Source: Candidatus Puniceispirillum sp. (GTDB lineage Bacteria; Pseudomonadota; Alphaproteobacteria; Puniceispirillales; Puniceispirillaceae). From it: DNA of 64,000 nucleotides. Under the pieces are notes generated by a model. The model was not told where the DNA came from. It did not search any database and saw nothing but the letters and a program-made list of their open reading frames with translations. Made by a program: the position numbers and the translations under genes. The DNA is taken from assembly GCA_028383305.1 (NCBI GenBank), contig JAOEVD010000002.1, positions 100,341 through 164,340 on the forward strand, written 5' to 3'. Of this stretch, positions 33,961-42,805 are shown piece after piece (the first letter of the stretch is position 1; the number at the start of each line of letters is the position of its first letter).

Positions 33961-35210
33961 ATGCAGCTTTTGATTTCTCTTTCAGCCTTGCTTTTATCCG
34001 TCCTGCTTGTGCAGGTGGGTATCGGCGCGCTTCGCCCATTTGATAGCATCTCGGGTGCAGCGCTTTGCTTTACCAGTGTTGATATCGGGCTTATTGCCTC
34101 GGGGCATTTTGCCGGATTCTTATGTGGCTGCCTGCTTGGTCCAAAGCTGGTTTATCGTGCCGGACATTCGCGTGCTTTTGCGATTCTTGCTGCTGTTGGC
34201 GTGATATCTATCATCGCTCATACAATCAAGGCCGATCTATATTTTTGGACATTTGCGCGAATTCTTGGCGGTTTTGCCGTTGCCGGATGTTACACGGTTA
34301 TTGAAAGCTGGCTTCAAGCCAAAGCCAACAATCAAATCCGCGCACGAGTCTTTTCAATTTACCGGATTGCCGATTTCGCGGACAGATTTTTGCGAATAGC
34401 CTGATCGGCGTGCTGACACCGGCAAGCTATATATCCTATAATGTCCTTGCCATGATCATGTGTCTTGCGCTCATCCCGCTGGCGGTAACCCTGAGCAAAG
34501 AGCCAAGCCTTCCAACGACCCAGAAATTTCGGCCATTCCTCGCCTATCGAATATCACCTCTTGCCACTCTTGGCGTGGTGATTGCCGGTATCTCAACATC
34601 GGCCTTTGGATCAATAGCACCGCTCTATACTGCCAATCTGGGCATGTCGAATTTAGAGATTTTCTATTTTTTGACGGCGGCCGTTATTGGCGGAGTTATC
34701 GTTCACCCGCCAGCTGGCTTTTTGGCCGACCGCTTCGATCGCCGCTCGGTATTGATGTTTTTCAGCATCCTTTCGACGGTTGTTTGTTTGGCGATTGGCA
34801 GTGATCTTGTCGATCTTGCCGCGCAAGGGCATAGCGTACCGTTATCTCTTGCCCTGTTATTTGGCATTAGCACGTTTCCGATTTATTCATTATCGGCTGC
34901 ACATGCGAATGATTTTGCTGGGTCTGATGATGTTTTGGATCTCAGCGCATTATTGATTTTTTTCTATGCGCTTGGTGCCATCATTTCACCAATTATTGCA
35001 GGCTATATTACTGGCAGATTCGGAACGTCTTATCTGTTCATTTATATTTCTCTTGCGCATATTTTGCTGATGAGCTTTACCGTTTGGCGCGCCATTGCAC
35101 GGCCGGTATCCAGCGATGACAAGCCCTATGCCTGTTATCCAAGAACAACCATGTTTATCGCAAATATTATTCGTGAACGTAACGCATCGGATAAGCGCGA
35201 CAAACTTTAG
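33961..35210 (+). pseudogene. MFS transporter split by a single-base deletion
   Basis: Two adjacent ORFs (33946-34404 and 34410-35210) make one 12-helix MFS protein of the YcaD type. The first ends ...SIYRIADFADRFLRIA. If one G is restored in TTCG-CGGACAG near 34378, the frame reads ADFGGQIFANSLIGVLTPASYISYN and continues into the second ORF, with 'HPPAGFLADRFDRRSVL' as the MFS loop motif. The ATG at 33961 is the likely original start. It is either a recent inactivation or a sequencing error. It follows the ABC cluster on the same strand. Confidence 0.85.
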
Positions 35211-35316
35211 CGCAATATCTCCAGCAGCCTCTGATGCAACAAAAACACATCAATTCTACAATAAGGCCGTCTCAATAGCCACGGCAACGAATAGCTGTGG
35301 CATAATGCTTATCTGG

Positions 35317-36573
35317 CTATGAATTGTGTTTGATGAGCGGGCTTGTGCCGGCTGGCCGCTGCCAAACTAAGGTGGCAAATTCGTCACAAGCTGGGCAAAA
35401 TGCCTCCCAATCATCATGCCTGCTTTTGCAAGAAGTGCAGTGCCAAAGTGAATTGGTGTCTTCATCACCGCCGTCAATATCACGCGCCGCGCTAAATAAC
35501 CGTTCAGCCTCACCATCAAGACCCGAATTGCGTGCCTGTTCAGCAACCAGATAATAGGCAGTTTTCTTTTTGGTTGAATCAATCTGTGCCAACAGTTGGG
35601 TCAGCTTTGTGATAAATTGCCCATCATTGCTTTTCCATGCAGCTTTTAGCCTTGTTGCAATGCTGTCATGTGGGTGAATTCTGAAGGCTGTTTCCAGAAT
35701 TTTGGCCGCGCGCCCAGGCGCTTTGTCATCAAGATAATGATCAGCAAGCATGGTCACGGCTGGCAGAAATCCTGGATCAATCTTTAACGATGATGAAAGC
35801 TCTTTATCGGCTGATCTACGATCATCTTCAAGCAGTTCACCAGCTTTTAAAAAATGCAGTGCGCAACGCCGACGCGCAATAAGCGCCGATTGATCAGGCG
35901 CTGTTTTTGATTTGGTTTTTTTCTGCTGGCGCGCCATCACGTCCAACGCCGGAAGCGCCGCGTTCCAATCTTTGCGGCCGGTCTCCAGTTTGAAAAGATG
36001 ATTAGCAGCTAGCACTGAATTTGGCTTGAGCGCGAGCGCAGCTTTTGCCGATTGGTGGGCTTTGATTGGATCGTGGCCATCAAGCGCCAATCGCATTAAC
36101 CCAATATGGCCAAGAAAGGCCGTTTCGCGATCATCCAGAATTGAAGTGAAATAACGTCTTGCTGCTTGGTGATCACCGGCTAGATGCGCTGCCTGCGCAA
36201 CCAAGAGGCCGGTGAGTTTTGGTTCTTTTAACAACCGCTCGGCGCGGCTGGCATGTTTGCGCGCCTCGGCTGGTTCGCCTGCTGATACAGCCATTAACCC
36301 CAATGTCAGCGCACGATGGCCAGCATCGTCACGGCGTTGACGAAGCCGCCTGCCGAGCCAGCGCGGCATCGCGCGGATGGCGCGCAAAAGCCGATCAAAA
36401 AATACCAGAATAAGCGCAAAGCTAACAATCAGCGCAACAGCCAGACTTGTTGGCAATTCCATGCGCCAGCCAAGCCATTCGATCTGCATTGCACCTGGCT
36501 GGCTGGCCAGCCAGCTTGCCGCAGCGGCGGCGGCAATGACGACCGTAAACAGAATCAGAAGCTTTTTAAACAT
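35317..36573 (-). CDS. hemY: HemY-like haem biosynthesis protein (TPR)
   Basis: This 418-aa protein has two N-terminal membrane helices (LLILFTVVIAAAAAASWLAS; LAVALIVSFALILVFFD), the HemY_N signature about residues 20-105 with 'RRRDDAGHRALTLGLMAVSAGEPAEARKHASRAERLL', then TPR-like helices (about 105-340). The C-terminal zinc-ribbon-like end WHCTSCKSRHDDWEAFCPACDEF is typical of alphaproteobacterial HemY. It is the last gene of the hemC-hemD-mitofilin-hemY run. The family is an inner-membrane scaffold in late porphyrin synthesis whose exact role is uncertain; it is unrelated to Bacillus HemY. Confidence 0.88.
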   Translation of the reverse strand: MFKKLLILFTVVIAAAAAASWLASQPGAMQIEWLGWRMELPTSLAVALIVSFALILVFFDRLLRAIRAMPRWLGRRLRQRRDDAGHRALTLGLMAVSAGEPAEARKHASRAERLLKEPKLTGLLVAQAAHLAGDHQAARRYFTSILDDRETAFLGHIGLMRLALDGHDPIKAHQSAKAALALKPNSVLAANHLFKLETGRKDWNAALPALDVMARQQKKTKSKTAPDQSALIARRRCALHFLKAGELLEDDRRSADKELSSSLKIDPGFLPAVTMLADHYLDDKAPGRAAKILETAFRIHPHDSIATRLKAAWKSNDGQFITKLTQLLAQIDSTKKKTAYYLVAEQARNSGLDGEAERLFSAARDIDGGDEDTNSLWHCTSCKSRHDDWEAFCPACDEFATLVWQRPAGTSPLIKHNS

Positions 36574-36600
36574 GATCTAAGTGCAATCCAGCTTTTGGCA

Positions 36601-37800
36601 TTATTGAATTTCAATGGCAGTTGCAAGATAGTCTGTAACCAGCCCATTAACGGCCTTATCAAGTGCTTGACGCGCCTTGGCTGCGGCCAGCCAGGCATCA
36701 AGCGATGGCAGATCAGATCCCGGCCATTGACCCGCAGCTTTGATCAAGCTGCTAAGATCCTTTAGCGCAAGTGCCGTTTCAAAATCACCAAGTGCGGCGG
36801 CATTGCCACCAGCGCCATCGCCAATTGCCCGAAGCTGGACAAGCTGGCCAAGCTTGGCACGGGTTTTTTCCAAAAATCCAGCATTATCGGCAGCATGATT
36901 TAAGGCGGCGGTCATTTGCGGCACCAAATCATAGGCTTTTTGCAGCAATTGATGTTGGCTGTCCGGCATCGGATTTGCCGCGTTTTGCAATGGCACAAGG
37001 CCGGTTATGTTGGCACCGCGATCGGCAAGCCCCTGTAGCAATGACAACCAGCGATCAAGTGGCTGGCCAGCCAGATTATCGGCAAGAAGGCCGCTGACAA
37101 CCAAAAGGCCCGTTGGCGCGGTCATTTGCTTGCCGGTGCTGACGGGTTGCGTGTCGGCTGCTGACAGGCTATTGGCATTATCGCCGGCACTTTCACCCGC
37201 TTTTAATGGTGGGGCTTGGTTGGCCAATGCCGCCTCAAGCTCGGCAAAGCGTTGATCCATATCATTGCGAATGGCGGCAATATCCGCTTTGGCATCACTG
37301 CCAAAATCATTATTTTGGATGTTATCGGCGGGTGGTGAGGATGGCGCGATTAACTGGTCTTGTAGGGCGGCAAGTGCCGATTGCCGGCTTTGCCGGTCGG
37401 CGGCAAGCTGGCTTTCAAGCGCTGCAAGCCGGTTAGCAAGACCTGAATTACCAACCCCCGAATTATCGAGCCCTAAATTTGCAACATTCAATGATTCCTG
37501 AGCATCGCTGTTGTTAATTGGCACAAGGGCGGCGATATCGGCAGTGTTCTGGCGTTGCTGCCAAATGGTAAAACCGGCAAGACCAACGGCAAAAATCGAC
37601 AAGGCCAAGGCCGCAAATGTGATCAAAGAACCAGCGTTAGATGAGAGGACATTAAGCGGCGGTGCGGTGTGGCTGTGTTTTGATGTGCTGGCATGCGGCG
37701 GCGGCGTTTGGTCTGCGGGTTTTTCAACCGCATCCCCGTCAATCGTATCGCCGTCAATCGCTTTGCCCATTTTGGCGGATGTTTGCTTTGATTTCGCCAT
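36601..37800 (-). CDS. Mitofilin/HemX-like inner-membrane protein (COG4223)
   Basis: This 399-aa protein has a disordered N-terminal cytoplasmic region rich in Lys/Asp/Pro/His, one membrane helix about 55-80 (LITFAALALSIFAVGLAGFTIW), a periplasmic coiled-coil/linker region (about 110-230) and a C-terminal helical domain ('DRWLSLLQGLADRGANITGLVPLQNAANPMPDSQHQLLQKAYDLVP'), the alphaproteobacterial mitofilin-like layout. It lies between hemD and hemY, as in other alphaproteobacteria. It may organise membrane contact sites, by analogy with mitochondrial MICOS. Confidence 0.82.
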   Translation of the reverse strand: MAKSKQTSAKMGKAIDGDTIDGDAVEKPADQTPPPHASTSKHSHTAPPLNVLSSNAGSLITFAALALSIFAVGLAGFTIWQQRQNTADIAALVPINNSDAQESLNVANLGLDNSGVGNSGLANRLAALESQLAADRQSRQSALAALQDQLIAPSSPPADNIQNNDFGSDAKADIAAIRNDMDQRFAELEAALANQAPPLKAGESAGDNANSLSAADTQPVSTGKQMTAPTGLLVVSGLLADNLAGQPLDRWLSLLQGLADRGANITGLVPLQNAANPMPDSQHQLLQKAYDLVPQMTAALNHAADNAGFLEKTRAKLGQLVQLRAIGDGAGGNAAALGDFETALALKDLSSLIKAAGQWPGSDLPSLDAWLAAAKARQALDKAVNGLVTDYLATAIEIQ

Positions 37801-37947
37801 ACTGCTTTTTGCCGAACCTTACTTGCTATTTGCCTGCCGTGATTGGATATGATTTTTAGCAAATCATATCCAAACAGATCATATCATAGCCGCATGACAA
37901 GATACTAGCGTCACCACATATGGCTGGTGTAAAATCTGCAGGCTGGT

Positions 37948-38721
37948 TTACGCCAGATCAAATCGCCGATGACGCAGAACCGCAATTGCCAGAAGCCGGC
38001 TGCGGCGCGGATTGCGTGCTGTATAGATATGGTTCCACCCATCACCTGCCGCGGCAGCAATCGCGTCACTGCCAGCGATCAAGTCAATCTTGTTTCGGGC
38101 AGACCCCAGCCCAGCGGCGTCCATATTGGCGCGCAAAATCTGGATTGATCTTGGCGACATCGCAATCACTGCGGAAATGCAGTTTTTTGACAGTGCCGCA
38201 CGAACCGGCGGCGTAAAATTGGCATTGGCCGTCATCTGGTAGGCTGACAAGCGCTGAACAGCAACATTATGGCGGTGCAGGGCTGCGGTCATATCAAAAC
38301 TAATCTCACGCGCACTTGGCCAAAGTAAATTGGCTTTTTGTGGATTTACATGATCGGTATTTGCCACGGCTTGCCGGATTGGTTCAACCAAGCCTGCGCC
38401 GCCGCCACTGCCAATGATGATGTTTTGAAATCCGGCCTGTTTTGCTGCGGCGGCGGTTGTCGATCCAACAACAAAGGCAGGTTTTGGAATCCATGCGCTG
38501 GCATTGGCCGCCTTGGCAACCGCGTCAACCGCATGGCGGCTGGTAAAAATAATGCCAGTAAAATCTTCTGGATTGCCAAGATCATGCGCCAATGAAGTAG
38601 ACAAAACCGGTGCGCCAATCATCACCGGACTGGCAATTGATGGCACGCCATAGCGGTTTAGCCAGCCAACATCACGATCAGCATCAGGTTGTGGCCGAAT
38701 AATCAAGGTGAATTTGGCCAT
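37948..38721 (-). CDS. hemD: Uroporphyrinogen-III synthase
   Basis: The ATG at 38721 (MAKFTLIIRPQPDADR) with AGGG six bases upstream gives 257 aa. The two-domain HemD fold is recognisable though divergent: 'FTGIIFTSRHAVDAVAK' (about 58-75), 'AFVVGSTTAAAAKQAGFQNIIIGSG' and 'CISAVIAMSPRSIQILRANMDAAGL'. It closes hydroxymethylbilane with D-ring inversion to uroporphyrinogen III. It sits 100 bases after hemC on the same strand, which supports the call despite weak conservation. Confidence 0.85.
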   Translation of the reverse strand: MAKFTLIIRPQPDADRDVGWLNRYGVPSIASPVMIGAPVLSTSLAHDLGNPEDFTGIIFTSRHAVDAVAKAANASAWIPKPAFVVGSTTAAAAKQAGFQNIIIGSGGGAGLVEPIRQAVANTDHVNPQKANLLWPSAREISFDMTAALHRHNVAVQRLSAYQMTANANFTPPVRAALSKNCISAVIAMSPRSIQILRANMDAAGLGSARNKIDLIAGSDAIAAAAGDGWNHIYTARNPRRSRLLAIAVLRHRRFDLA

Positions 38722-38821
38722 TATCATCCCTTTTGCGCCATTGAGGTTAAGGCCGATAATTTTAAACGAGGTAAATGTTAACTAACCAGAATGAAACCAA
38801 CCAGAACCAATCCAGAGGGTA

Positions 38822-39757
38822 TTAAACCAAAAAGTCGCGGCCACCGGCAAGGCCAATTAATTCAGCGCCCAATTCAGCGCCCAATTTTTCAGCTTGATCA
38901 GCAGGCGCGCGCATTTGCTTTCGATGTGCCACACTGCCATCAGGGCGCAAAATCATGCCATCAAGCGTGACATGACCGGTTGCATCTAAAACCGCACTTG
39001 CCGAAATAGGCGTTTGGCATGATCCATCAAGAAAGCTTAGAAGCGCGCGTTCGGCGGTGACCTCAATAAGCGCGGTTTGACAGGTCAAAGTCGAAACAAG
39101 ATTTTTGACCGCAATGGCACGTGGCGTATCGGCTGCGGCGATCTGAATGGCAAGTGCACCTTGTGCCACCGCCGATGGCATGATCTCGGCGTCAATTGGC
39201 GCATAAGCAATGTCAACCCCAAGCCGTTTAATGCCAGCAACCGCAAGAATAAGGGCGTCATAATCACCTGCCTCCAGCAAACCAAGCCGCCGGTTTAAAT
39301 TGCCGCGGATCAGATTGATTTGAAGATCAGGCCGGTAATGAAGCAGGATCGCGGCGCGGCGTACCGAGGCGGTGCCAATGCGCGCGCCTTTTGGCAAATC
39401 ATCAAGGCTTTGATAGGGCCCAACAAGCGCATCACGGCGATCTTCGCGCACCATGACCGCTCCAATTTCGGTACCGGCGGCAAAATGCGTTTCCATGTCT
39501 TTCATTGAATGAACAGCAGCGTCGGATTCGCCAGCCAGTATTGACCGTTCAAGTTCTTTGATAAACAGTCCTTTGCCGCCAGCTTCAACAAGCGAGCGAT
39601 CGAGAATTCGGTCGCCTTCACTTGTTACCGGACGCACCGTCACGGCGGCCGGCTGAAGCGCGGTGCAAACCATTTCGGCCTGCACCATAGCCAGCTGCGA
39701 CGCGCGGCTTGCCAATCGCACTGGATTAGCACCAAAAAACGAGACATCAACTTTCAT
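38822..39757 (-). CDS. hemC: Porphobilinogen deaminase (hydroxymethylbilane synthase)
   Basis: This 311-aa enzyme joins four porphobilinogens. Visible motifs are VRLASRASQLAMVQAE, FIKELERSILAGESDAAVHSMKDM (catalytic Asp; about 68-91), 'ARIGTASVRRAAILLHYRPDLQINLIRGNLNRRLG' and the dipyrromethane-cofactor Cys in LSFLDGSCQTPIS (about residue 250). It is first in the haem run and divergent from tsaD, with 150 bases between them. Confidence 0.96.
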   Translation of the reverse strand: MKVDVSFFGANPVRLASRASQLAMVQAEMVCTALQPAAVTVRPVTSEGDRILDRSLVEAGGKGLFIKELERSILAGESDAAVHSMKDMETHFAAGTEIGAVMVREDRRDALVGPYQSLDDLPKGARIGTASVRRAAILLHYRPDLQINLIRGNLNRRLGLLEAGDYDALILAVAGIKRLGVDIAYAPIDAEIMPSAVAQGALAIQIAAADTPRAIAVKNLVSTLTCQTALIEVTAERALLSFLDGSCQTPISASAVLDATGHVTLDGMILRPDGSVAHRKQMRAPADQAEKLGAELGAELIGLAGGRDFLV

Positions 39758-39909
39758 AGCAAGCCATGTCTAAAGGGCTGGCTCGCAAATGCAAAGCCAA
39801 AAAACCAGCTTTTCAGAAAAACCGGCATGTTTGGCTGTTGTGTTGACAGGACTGGCATCTCAATCCGGCTTCGGATAAGGTGGGGCAAGTTTTTAGAGGA
39901 ATATCATTC

Positions 39910-40983
39910 ATGGCTCAAAGCCCCGTTATTATGCTTGGCATTGAAAGCAGTTGCGACGAGACTGCAGCGGCGATTGTTGCGGCTGATAAAACCATTTACG
40001 CCAATGAAATTGCGTCACAAATCAAAACCCATGCCAAACATGGCGGTGTTGTTCCCGAAGTTGCCGCACGGGCGCATCTCGAAATGATTGATCAGGTGGT
40101 TCGTGACGCGCTTGCCGCGGCCGGTTTGACGATGGATGATATCGACGCTGTTGCGGCAACCGGTGGGCCAGGCTTGATTGGCGGGGTCGCGGTTGGCACT
40201 GTCACCGCCAAGGCGATTGCCGCTGCACGGCAGATTCCCTATTTTGCGGTGAACCATCTTGAAGGCCATGCGCTTAGTCCGCGGCTTGCCGATGATGTGG
40301 CTTTTCCCTATTTGCTGCTTTTGGTTTCAGGCGGCCATACCCAGCTATTAGCGGTCGCGGGGCCTGGTGATTATCGCCGCTATGGCACAACCATGGATGA
40401 CGCGGCTGGCGAGGCTTTTGATAAATGCGCCAAGGCAATGGGGCTTGGCTATCCGGGTGGGCCGGCGATTGAAGCGGCAGCAAAATCAGGTGATGCCAAA
40501 GCTATCGCGTTGCCACGCCCGTTAAAGGGCAGTGCCGGATGCCATTTTTCCTTTTCCGGTTTGAAAACGGCTTTGGTCAATCGGCTAAGCCAGCTTGGCG
40601 GGCCTGAGGCGGCACCGATTGCCGATCTTGCTGCCAGTTTGCAAGCGGCGATTGCTGATTGTCTTGCCGATCGTACCAAGGCGGCATTAACCCGCTTTCG
40701 CGTGGAATTTCCGCATGATGATGCCAATCAGCCAGTGCTTGTCATTGCTGGGGGTGTTGCTGCCAATCAGCATGTTTTTGAGGTTTTGCAGCGGGTTGCA
40801 ACCGATGCCAATTTTCGCCTCTCGGTGCCGCCAGCAAAATTATGCACCGACAATGCGGCGATGATTGCTTGGGCCGCGCTTGAGCGGTTTAACCGGCCTG
40901 ATGATCTAGCTTTTGCGCCGCGCCCCAGATGGCCGCTTGATCCTGAGGCCAGCCCGCCACCCGGTCGGGGGGTGCGCCAATGA
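39910..40983 (+). CDS. tsaD: tRNA N6-adenosine threonylcarbamoyltransferase
   Basis: The ATG at 39910 (MAQSPVIMLGIESSCDET) has AGGA nine bases upstream and gives 357 aa. This is the ASKHA-fold enzyme that transfers threonylcarbamoyl to A37 of ANN-decoding tRNAs with TsaB/TsaE. Motifs are GIESSCDETAAAIV, the metal-binding NHLEGHALSP, LLLVSGGHTQLL, DDAAGEAFDKCAKAMGLGYPGGP and VIAGGVAANQ. It shares a four-base overlap (ATGA) with gpsA. Confidence 0.97.
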   Translation: MAQSPVIMLGIESSCDETAAAIVAADKTIYANEIASQIKTHAKHGGVVPEVAARAHLEMIDQVVRDALAAAGLTMDDIDAVAATGGPGLIGGVAVGTVTAKAIAAARQIPYFAVNHLEGHALSPRLADDVAFPYLLLLVSGGHTQLLAVAGPGDYRRYGTTMDDAAGEAFDKCAKAMGLGYPGGPAIEAAAKSGDAKAIALPRPLKGSAGCHFSFSGLKTALVNRLSQLGGPEAAPIADLAASLQAAIADCLADRTKAALTRFRVEFPHDDANQPVLVIAGGVAANQHVFEVLQRVATDANFRLSVPPAKLCTDNAAMIAWAALERFNRPDDLAFAPRPRWPLDPEASPPPGRGVRQ

Positions 40984-41972
40984 CCCGCGCAATTGTGGCT
41001 CGGGCTGTTGTGATTGGCGCAGGCAGTTGGGGGGCGGCTATCGCTACCGCGCTGAACCGCGCTGGCCAGAAAACAATGGTTCTGGCGCGCCGTCAGGAAA
41101 GTGTTAATGCGCTGGCAATGGGTCGTTGTTTGCAATTGCCTGATTCGCCACCAGCAGCGCCCATTACCGCAACGGTTGATCCGGCCTGTCTTGATGATGC
41201 TGAGCTGATTTTTGTTGCGGTGCCTGTGGTGGCCAATCAAGCCAGTTTTATGATGATTGCCGAGCGTCAGAAAAATCACCCGCCAGCGGTGGTTAGCCTC
41301 TGCGCAAAAGGCATTAGCAAGGCTGGTGATGGCAGTGCCATGCTGCTTACCGACCTTGCATCGCGATTGCTGCCAGACCATCCATTGGCGGTGTTTTCCG
41401 GGCCAAGCTTTGCCGATGAGGTGTTCGCCGGATTGCCAGCTGCATTAGTTGCAGCGAGCGATGATCTAGCAACCGCCAACCGCATTCAAGATGCTTTTGA
41501 AGGCAGTAATTTGCGGCTTTACAGCAATGATGATCCGGTTGGTGTTGCGCTTGCCGGTGCCATGAAAAATGTCATTGCGATTGCCGCAGGCTGCGCCGTT
41601 GGTGCCGGATTTGGCGATAATGCCAAGGCCGCTATTCTGACACGTGGGCTTGCTGAAATCGCCCGATTTACCAGCTTGATGGGTGCCAAGCCGGATACGA
41701 TTTTTGGGCTTGCTGGTGTTGGCGATCTGGCCTTGACCTGCGCTGGGCCCCATTCGCGCAATATGGCATTTGGTATGGCGCTTGGGCGTGGTGAAGCACC
41801 GCCAGCCAAGCTTGCCGAAGGAAGTCGAACCGTTGCCCAGCTTGCCGTATTGGCAAAAGCCAAAGGGGTAGATCTGCCGATCACAAATGCGGTGGACAAT
41901 CTGGTTAATGATGGTCAGAATTTACATGCGGTTGTGGCAAGCCTGCTTGCCCGCCCTGCCGGTGCCGAATAG
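40980..41972 (+). CDS. gpsA: Glycerol-3-phosphate dehydrogenase [NAD(P)+]
   Basis: This 330-aa cytoplasmic enzyme reduces dihydroxyacetone phosphate to sn-glycerol 3-phosphate for phospholipid synthesis. It has a Rossmann N terminus VVIGAGSWGAAIATALNRAG, CAKGI, the substrate motif VFSGPSFADEV and the C-terminal helical domain with GAMKNVIAIAAGCAVGAGFGDNAKAAILTRGLAEI containing the catalytic Lys. It is translationally coupled to tsaD, a typical alphaproteobacterial pair. Confidence 0.96.
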   Translation: MTRAIVARAVVIGAGSWGAAIATALNRAGQKTMVLARRQESVNALAMGRCLQLPDSPPAAPITATVDPACLDDAELIFVAVPVVANQASFMMIAERQKNHPPAVVSLCAKGISKAGDGSAMLLTDLASRLLPDHPLAVFSGPSFADEVFAGLPAALVAASDDLATANRIQDAFEGSNLRLYSNDDPVGVALAGAMKNVIAIAAGCAVGAGFGDNAKAAILTRGLAEIARFTSLMGAKPDTIFGLAGVGDLALTCAGPHSRNMAFGMALGRGEAPPAKLAEGSRTVAQLAVLAKAKGVDLPITNAVDNLVNDGQNLHAVVASLLARPAGAE

Positions 41973-42002
41973 GCGCGATGAACCGATAATCAGCAAGACA
42001 GT

Positions 42003-42425
42003 ATGATGCAATATTGGCTTATGAAATCTGAACCATCATCATGGTCATGGCAAAACCAGATGGATCGTGGTGCGGCTGGTGAAGGTTGGGATGGCGTTCG
42101 CAACTATCAGGCGTCCAATAATATGAAAGTCATGGAAATTGGCGATTTGGTGTTTTTCTATCATTCGGTCAATGAAAAACAGATTGTGGGTATTGCCGAA
42201 GTTTCAGCGCTGTATCATCCCGATCCAACCGATGCCAGTGGCCGGTTTGGCATGGTCACGATTCGGGCGGTAAAACCGATGGCGGTTCCGGTGTCGCTTG
42301 CGCAAATCAAATCTGACGACCGGTTGGCCGAAATGGCTTTGGTGCGCCAGTCACGCCTATCCGTCACGCCGGTTTCAGCCGAACAATGGGCGATCATTAT
42401 GGAAATGGGCAAAACTAGCCTTTAG
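42003..42425 (+). CDS. EVE domain protein
   Basis: This 140-aa protein is a complete EVE domain (PUA-like fold): YWLMKSEPSSWSWQNQMD, WDGVRNYQASNNMKVMEIGDLVFFYHS and 'IVGIAEVSALYHPDP'. EVE proteins (human THYN1) bind modified bases in DNA or RNA. The gene is the tail of tsaD-gpsA, as in many alphaproteobacteria, which hints at an RNA-modification link. Two ATGs in tandem open the frame. Its stop interlocks with the convergent LAB_N gene. Confidence 0.9.
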   Translation: MMQYWLMKSEPSSWSWQNQMDRGAAGEGWDGVRNYQASNNMKVMEIGDLVFFYHSVNEKQIVGIAEVSALYHPDPTDASGRFGMVTIRAVKPMAVPVSLAQIKSDDRLAEMALVRQSRLSVTPVSAEQWAIIMEMGKTSL

Positions 42426-42805
42426 GCCGTATCACCTTTGGCTGCATTGCTTTGCGATTTTTGGATCAAAAACAGATTGCGAAGATAGATAAATAGGCCA
42501 AGCCCCTGTCCACAAATGATCACCGGATCTTGCCGCCAAATCGCGTAAAAAAGCAAAACCGCCCCGCCACCAATCGAAAAATACCAAAAAGCAATCGGGA
42601 TAACCGACCGACCCTGACCTTCGGAGGTTAGCCATTGCACAATAAAGCGCATGGCAAATAGCCCCTGTCCGGCAAAGCCAATTATGATCATAATCTGTTC
42701 AGGATTGGTTGCAAGACTAGCTGGTAAAAACGGAAATATTGTCAGCAACGCATTGGCAAAGCTGCGAACCGCCATTTCAATTGATGCCGACAAAAAAGCG
42801 ATCAT
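42422..42805 (-). CDS. Lipid-A biosynthesis N-terminal domain (LAB_N) membrane protein
   Basis: This 127-aa protein has three to four helices. 'IIIGFAGQGLFAMRFIVQWLTSEGQGRSVIPIAFWYFSIGGGAVLLFYAIWRQDPVIICGQGLGLFIYLRNL' is the LAB_N signature (FxxRFxxQWxxSExxxxSxxPxxFWxxS). It is translationally coupled (ATGA) to the GT2 gene upstream. It likely acts with GT2 and the GT39 protein to present a lipid-linked sugar. The domain is also seen fused to ArnC-like transferases. Confidence 0.9.
   Translation of the reverse strand: MIAFLSASIEMAVRSFANALLTIFPFLPASLATNPEQIMIIIGFAGQGLFAMRFIVQWLTSEGQGRSVIPIAFWYFSIGGGAVLLFYAIWRQDPVIICGQGLGLFIYLRNLFLIQKSQSNAAKGDTA

Noticed and set aside
40767-41381. 204-codon minus-strand ORF across tsaD/gpsA
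   Set aside because: It lies fully antisense to two certain genes and its composition is unnatural; a shadow.
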